Origin: Balneolaceae bacterium
GTDB lineage: Bacteria > Bacteroidota > Rhodothermia > Balneolales > Natronogracilivirgulaceae
Direction: 5' to 3'
Length of the DNA: 47,814 nt
Assembly: GCA_007693825.1 (NCBI GenBank)
Contig: RECX01000214.1
Span: 1 to 47,814, forward strand
Part shown: positions 44,535 through 47,814 of the stretch, one piece after another
How positions within the stretch are numbered: the stretch's first letter is position 1
How the letters are laid out: every line of letters begins with the position of its first letter
Notes under the pieces: generated by a model
Databases searched by the model: none
What the model was told of the DNA's origin: nothing
Seen by the model: only the letters and a program-made list of their open reading frames with translations
Made by a program: the position numbers and the translations under genes

Positions 44535-45593
44535 TTACCTGCGTTCCTGGATCAATGGCAGCACGTTGTAGCCTCGGCCAAGAAGATAGATCGCGTTCTG
44601 TTCCAGCATCTCCCGTACCTTCGTGATCGAAACGACATGCGTGATGCCATAATGTATGGTGGCCACCTCTTTAACAAAAACATCGCCCGTGAAAGGCAGT
44701 TGCGCCAGATGTTCCCTGGCCTCATCCTCTTCAGGAACGAGATACCAGTCGCGTGATGCGGAAGTAGACCTGGCCATCCCCACCCACTCAAAAGCAGGAA
44801 GGCCGCCGTTGATGGCAACAACAGCTCCGCCACTGAATCCCGGGTTGAACAGCCCGTCTGTTACAAAAGAATGATGCCTGTTGCGGCTGGCTTGACTCAC
44901 AATGGCCGTTGTTACCATGGGATAGCCTCTCGGATAGCCGAAACTGTAAGTAAAAGTTCCAATTCGCAAGCGGTCCGGACGACCAAACGGATATGGAAAC
45001 ACAGGAAACTGTTCTCTGACGGACACATCCAGGGATGTGGGATCAATACGGGTTCCTATGAATGCCAGATCGGCAAGATCATCGGTTACCAGAACCTCAA
45101 ACGTTCCGACATACGGGGCGTCGAAAAGCCAGTTCACCTGATTTATTTTTATTGTGACACTGTTGAGGTAGGGCCGGCCCGCTTCCCTGTATTCATACAG
45201 TGTGTCAGGGGATGTGATTACATGACGGGCGGTCACCATGCCGACGAGATCATCGCGGTTGTGGATTACAATGGCGGTGCCGGAGGATGTGGTATGACTT
45301 TGAATCACCGTTGCGGCAATCGGCCTCAGTGAGTGTAAGCCGGCAACATCATCAGGCGCGATACGGCTGTCGGGATCGAAAAGATAGGTTTCATAGTAGG
45401 ACGTGCTGGTGATCCTTTTGATGGACCGCTGGATGCGTTCCAGGTGATGGGAAGCATTTCCAACCGGATGGCTGGTAATGTATTCGCCCGTGCCCGGCTC
45501 CTGGTCAATATATACTACCGCACGTGTGCAGGAACCAGCCAGCAGCAAGCTGACCGCCAGCAGTATGACTGTAAATAACAGGGGAGATTTCAT
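44535..45593 (-). CDS. Trypsin-like serine protease lipoprotein
   Basis: Lipobox LLLAGSC; SSGTAIVIHNRDDLVGMVTARHVI (His), TDDLADLAFIG (Asp), NPGFSGGAVVAINGG (Ser). Confidence 0.78.
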   Translation of the reverse strand: MKSPLLFTVILLAVSLLLAGSCTRAVVYIDQEPGTGEYITSHPVGNASHHLERIQRSIKRITSTSYYETYLFDPDSRIAPDDVAGLHSLRPIAATVIQSHTTSSGTAIVIHNRDDLVGMVTARHVITSPDTLYEYREAGRPYLNSVTIKINQVNWLFDAPYVGTFEVLVTDDLADLAFIGTRIDPTSLDVSVREQFPVFPYPFGRPDRLRIGTFTYSFGYPRGYPMVTTAIVSQASRNRHHSFVTDGLFNPGFSGGAVVAINGGLPAFEWVGMARSTSASRDWYLVPEEDEAREHLAQLPFTGDVFVKEVATIHYGITHVVSITKVREMLEQNAIYLLGRGYNVLPLIQERR

Positions 45594-45622
45594 TTTTTAA
45601 TTATTTTGTACGCAATACAGGG

Positions 45623-47524
45623 TCAGATGTCAAACTGCCCCAGAAGCTCAATGACAATTGGCCTTCGCTCCCGGTCCATGCTGATTCCGGCCGCGGACAT
45701 CATGGAGGCCGCGTGAAAAAATGCACGCTGCTTATCCGATCTGTCACGTATACGCTGCATGGTCAGCAGTGCATCGGTCGACACGCGTTCTGCTGTAGCC
45801 AGGTTTACTTTATTTTTTAAATCTGCTATCAGTAAAGCCTGGGCGCGGGTTCGCCAGTAATAATTGCGGATTTCATAGGCATGTTCCATTGGCTGGGAGA
45901 TCAGGCCCCGATCCAGATAGGCCGAAATAAGCATATAGCGGTAGTAAGCCCTCTGGTCGGTCATTCCGGCAAGGGTACGGGCAAAATCATGAAAACCACG
46001 GCTGATGGCATAATCATAAAGACCGGGAATCTGCCTCTCGAAAGAGGGATGGTCCATCCGGTACCAGGCCGCAATGTCCAGAGCACGATCCGGCCGACCC
46101 AATGCAACCCACCTTTTTATGATCGTTGTGATGAGCTGGTTGATGTTCTCCGCATCGGAAACCTCTGAGGCATACGCTTCCGCCTGTTCCATGGCTTCTG
46201 CAGCCTGGGATCTGCGGTCGCGTTGAATATGGACATCTGCGACGCTGATTTGGAAGTTTGATCTCAGGAGGGGGGATGAAATGTCCGAAATGCGCGGCAG
46301 TGCGACCTGGAGTAGCGAATCGGAAATTTCCTGGTTGTCCTCAATCAACAATGCGATTTCGAGCAGTGACTGTGTCTTCTCGGTTACAGTATCAGGAATG
46401 CGGTCCATAAGGGAAAAGGCCATGGAGAGACTGTCCTGGCGGACCAGCTCAACTGCGATGGCAGCAAATGCCGTATGCCGAAAATATTCACGGTCAAAAT
46501 CACCGGCCATGTCAACGGCTGCGCCCGGTTCTCCATGCCGGGCGATGACCGTTGCAAGTTCCCGCCTGGCAAAATCGTAATAATTGGAATCAATCTTTTC
46601 AATTTGCTTGATAATAATTCGGCTGTAATCATATTCCCCATGATTGGCCAGTGTCATTGACAAGCGAGAGAGAACATCAATATACTCGAGGGCCCTGTTT
46701 TCAGACGGTTCGTGAAAATCTTCCTGCAGCAGCGAAACAGCCTGGGGCCGGTTGCCTGTTGCCAGCAGGTCATCGCAGATGCGATCGATCAGCGCGAGCC
46801 GGCTCACCGGATCCACATAATCAAGGTAAGTGGTTATCCGCCCAAGGCGGCCTCCGTCGGCTGCGCGCATGTAACCATCCGCAATAAGATGATAGAGCGC
46901 CTCATAGAGCAACTGTTGATCCTGTATGCGGTCCAATACCTCCAGACTTCGCTCCCAGCGCGAAATATTGGAGAAATGCATGGACAACTCCAGATACAGC
47001 CGGTCGATCAGCTCCCGGTCCCAGTGGCGGTCCGCCTGGCGAAGAACCTTGCTGACAACCTCTTCGTGCCGCTCTTCCTGACCGTGCTCATACAACAGCC
47101 GGGCATAGGATAAATGCAGCAAGCCACGATCCTGCTCATCCTCCAATTGTATCAGATAGATCGTTAACTCATGAAAATCATCCATGGCCCGTGCCAGCGC
47201 AGAGAAACGAGGCACCTTGTCCCGCAATTGACCGATAGTGATATCGCCGATGCGGGTACGGCGCTGTGCAACGTCGACAGCGAGTGGGGTATCGGGATAA
47301 TTGTCAATTATATTGTCAATTTTCTCAACGGCCTGGCGGTAATATGAGTAGGCTTCCACAGGATCACGCGCCTCACTTTGCTGGCCGGATTCCGTCAGGC
47401 GGTACGCCTCGACAAAAAGCCGGTTTGCTTCTCGATCCGCATCACCCTTTCCGCACTGCACAAGAAAGACCGGCATGGATAAAAGGATGACAGTAATTAG
47501 GAGGGATCTGATATTCATGTGCAA
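45623..47524 (-). CDS. TPR-like helical-repeat lipoprotein
   Basis: 633 aa; lipobox-like PVFLVQC; alpha-helical repeats throughout (EAYSYYRQAVEKIDNIIDNYPDTPLAVDVAQRR ...). Confidence 0.75.
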   Translation of the reverse strand: MHMNIRSLLITVILLSMPVFLVQCGKGDADREANRLFVEAYRLTESGQQSEARDPVEAYSYYRQAVEKIDNIIDNYPDTPLAVDVAQRRTRIGDITIGQLRDKVPRFSALARAMDDFHELTIYLIQLEDEQDRGLLHLSYARLLYEHGQEERHEEVVSKVLRQADRHWDRELIDRLYLELSMHFSNISRWERSLEVLDRIQDQQLLYEALYHLIADGYMRAADGGRLGRITTYLDYVDPVSRLALIDRICDDLLATGNRPQAVSLLQEDFHEPSENRALEYIDVLSRLSMTLANHGEYDYSRIIIKQIEKIDSNYYDFARRELATVIARHGEPGAAVDMAGDFDREYFRHTAFAAIAVELVRQDSLSMAFSLMDRIPDTVTEKTQSLLEIALLIEDNQEISDSLLQVALPRISDISSPLLRSNFQISVADVHIQRDRRSQAAEAMEQAEAYASEVSDAENINQLITTIIKRWVALGRPDRALDIAAWYRMDHPSFERQIPGLYDYAISRGFHDFARTLAGMTDQRAYYRYMLISAYLDRGLISQPMEHAYEIRNYYWRTRAQALLIADLKNKVNLATAERVSTDALLTMQRIRDRSDKQRAFFHAASMMSAAGISMDRERRPIVIELLGQFDI

Positions 47525-47670
47525 ATTGATCTTTGGGTATGGGGTAAAAATAATAATCTTTCAACGATTCTTACGCATCAGGTTGATAATCAGCTTAACT
47601 ATACAACGGCACTTATGTTTTATCAGGGTTATCTGTAACATATTTTTTACATATATTATACTCCCATGAA

Positions 47671-47721
47671 ATGCCCATGACGGCAACCCGTCATTCAAGG
47701 GCATGATTATAACCGTCATGG
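47671..47721. other. Compound inverted repeat with two mutually exclusive hairpins
   Basis: ATGCCC ATGACGG caac CCGTCAT tcaa GGGCAT, and CCATGACGG (47675-47683) also pairs perfectly with CCGTCATGG (47713-47721). Confidence 0.8.
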
Positions 47722-47762
47722 ACATTCTATGTGACCTTATGAATCAAAGATTTTAAGCACAT

Positions 47763-47814
47763 GAAACGAACATGACAGCCTCCGACTGACACACAGGAGT
47801 ATGATTAAATTCTG
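47763..47814. repeat. Interspersed palindromic element, copy 2 (cut by window edge)
   Basis: gaaacgaacatgacagcctccgactgacacacaggagtatgattaaattctg; 48/52 identical to 18616-18667. Confidence 0.9.

Overview
This 47.8 kb bacterial chromosomal window looks like Balneolota/Rhodothermota/Bacteroidota; that lineage guess rests on the DUF5103 (T9SS-plug-like) protein, the split ATP synthase operon and possible TAnnTTTG-type promoter boxes, and was not tested by any search. Most of it is housekeeping: a metallopeptidase-propeller-barrel protein cut by the left edge, dapF, holB, ccmB, a PTS EIIA, folD, a CPA2 antiporter, guaB, an M23 peptidase with bactofilin, the F-type ATPase genes (AtpZ/I-a-c-b-delta-alpha-gamma, no beta/epsilon), tRNA-Ser(TGA), TolC, MlaC, an RND/MMPL exporter, recO, HtrA, icd and mutL. 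Two more accessory stretches are a minus-strand surface-glycan cluster (about 12.2-19.9 kb) and a minus-strand island (about 31.2-34.7 kb) of two glycosyltransferases, a GT2 remnant and a lipocalin-like protein. I found no CRISPR array, complete IS element, prophage or recognisable defence system. The most unusual non-gene signals are: (1) a 52-bp interspersed element at 18.6 kb and at the right edge, 48/52 identical, with nested inverted repeats; (2) at least eight short tandem arrays (9-35 bp units), two of which cross stop codons and one of which duplicates a start codon across two overlapping genes; (3) a mutually exclusive double hairpin at 47.67-47.72 kb; (4) a TolC-MlaC-[island]-RND arrangement suggesting an interrupted envelope lipid-transport locus; (5) a PTS-EIIA-like domain fused to a CPA2 antiporter near a stand-alone EIIA. 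No single feature can be called a new system from sequence alone.
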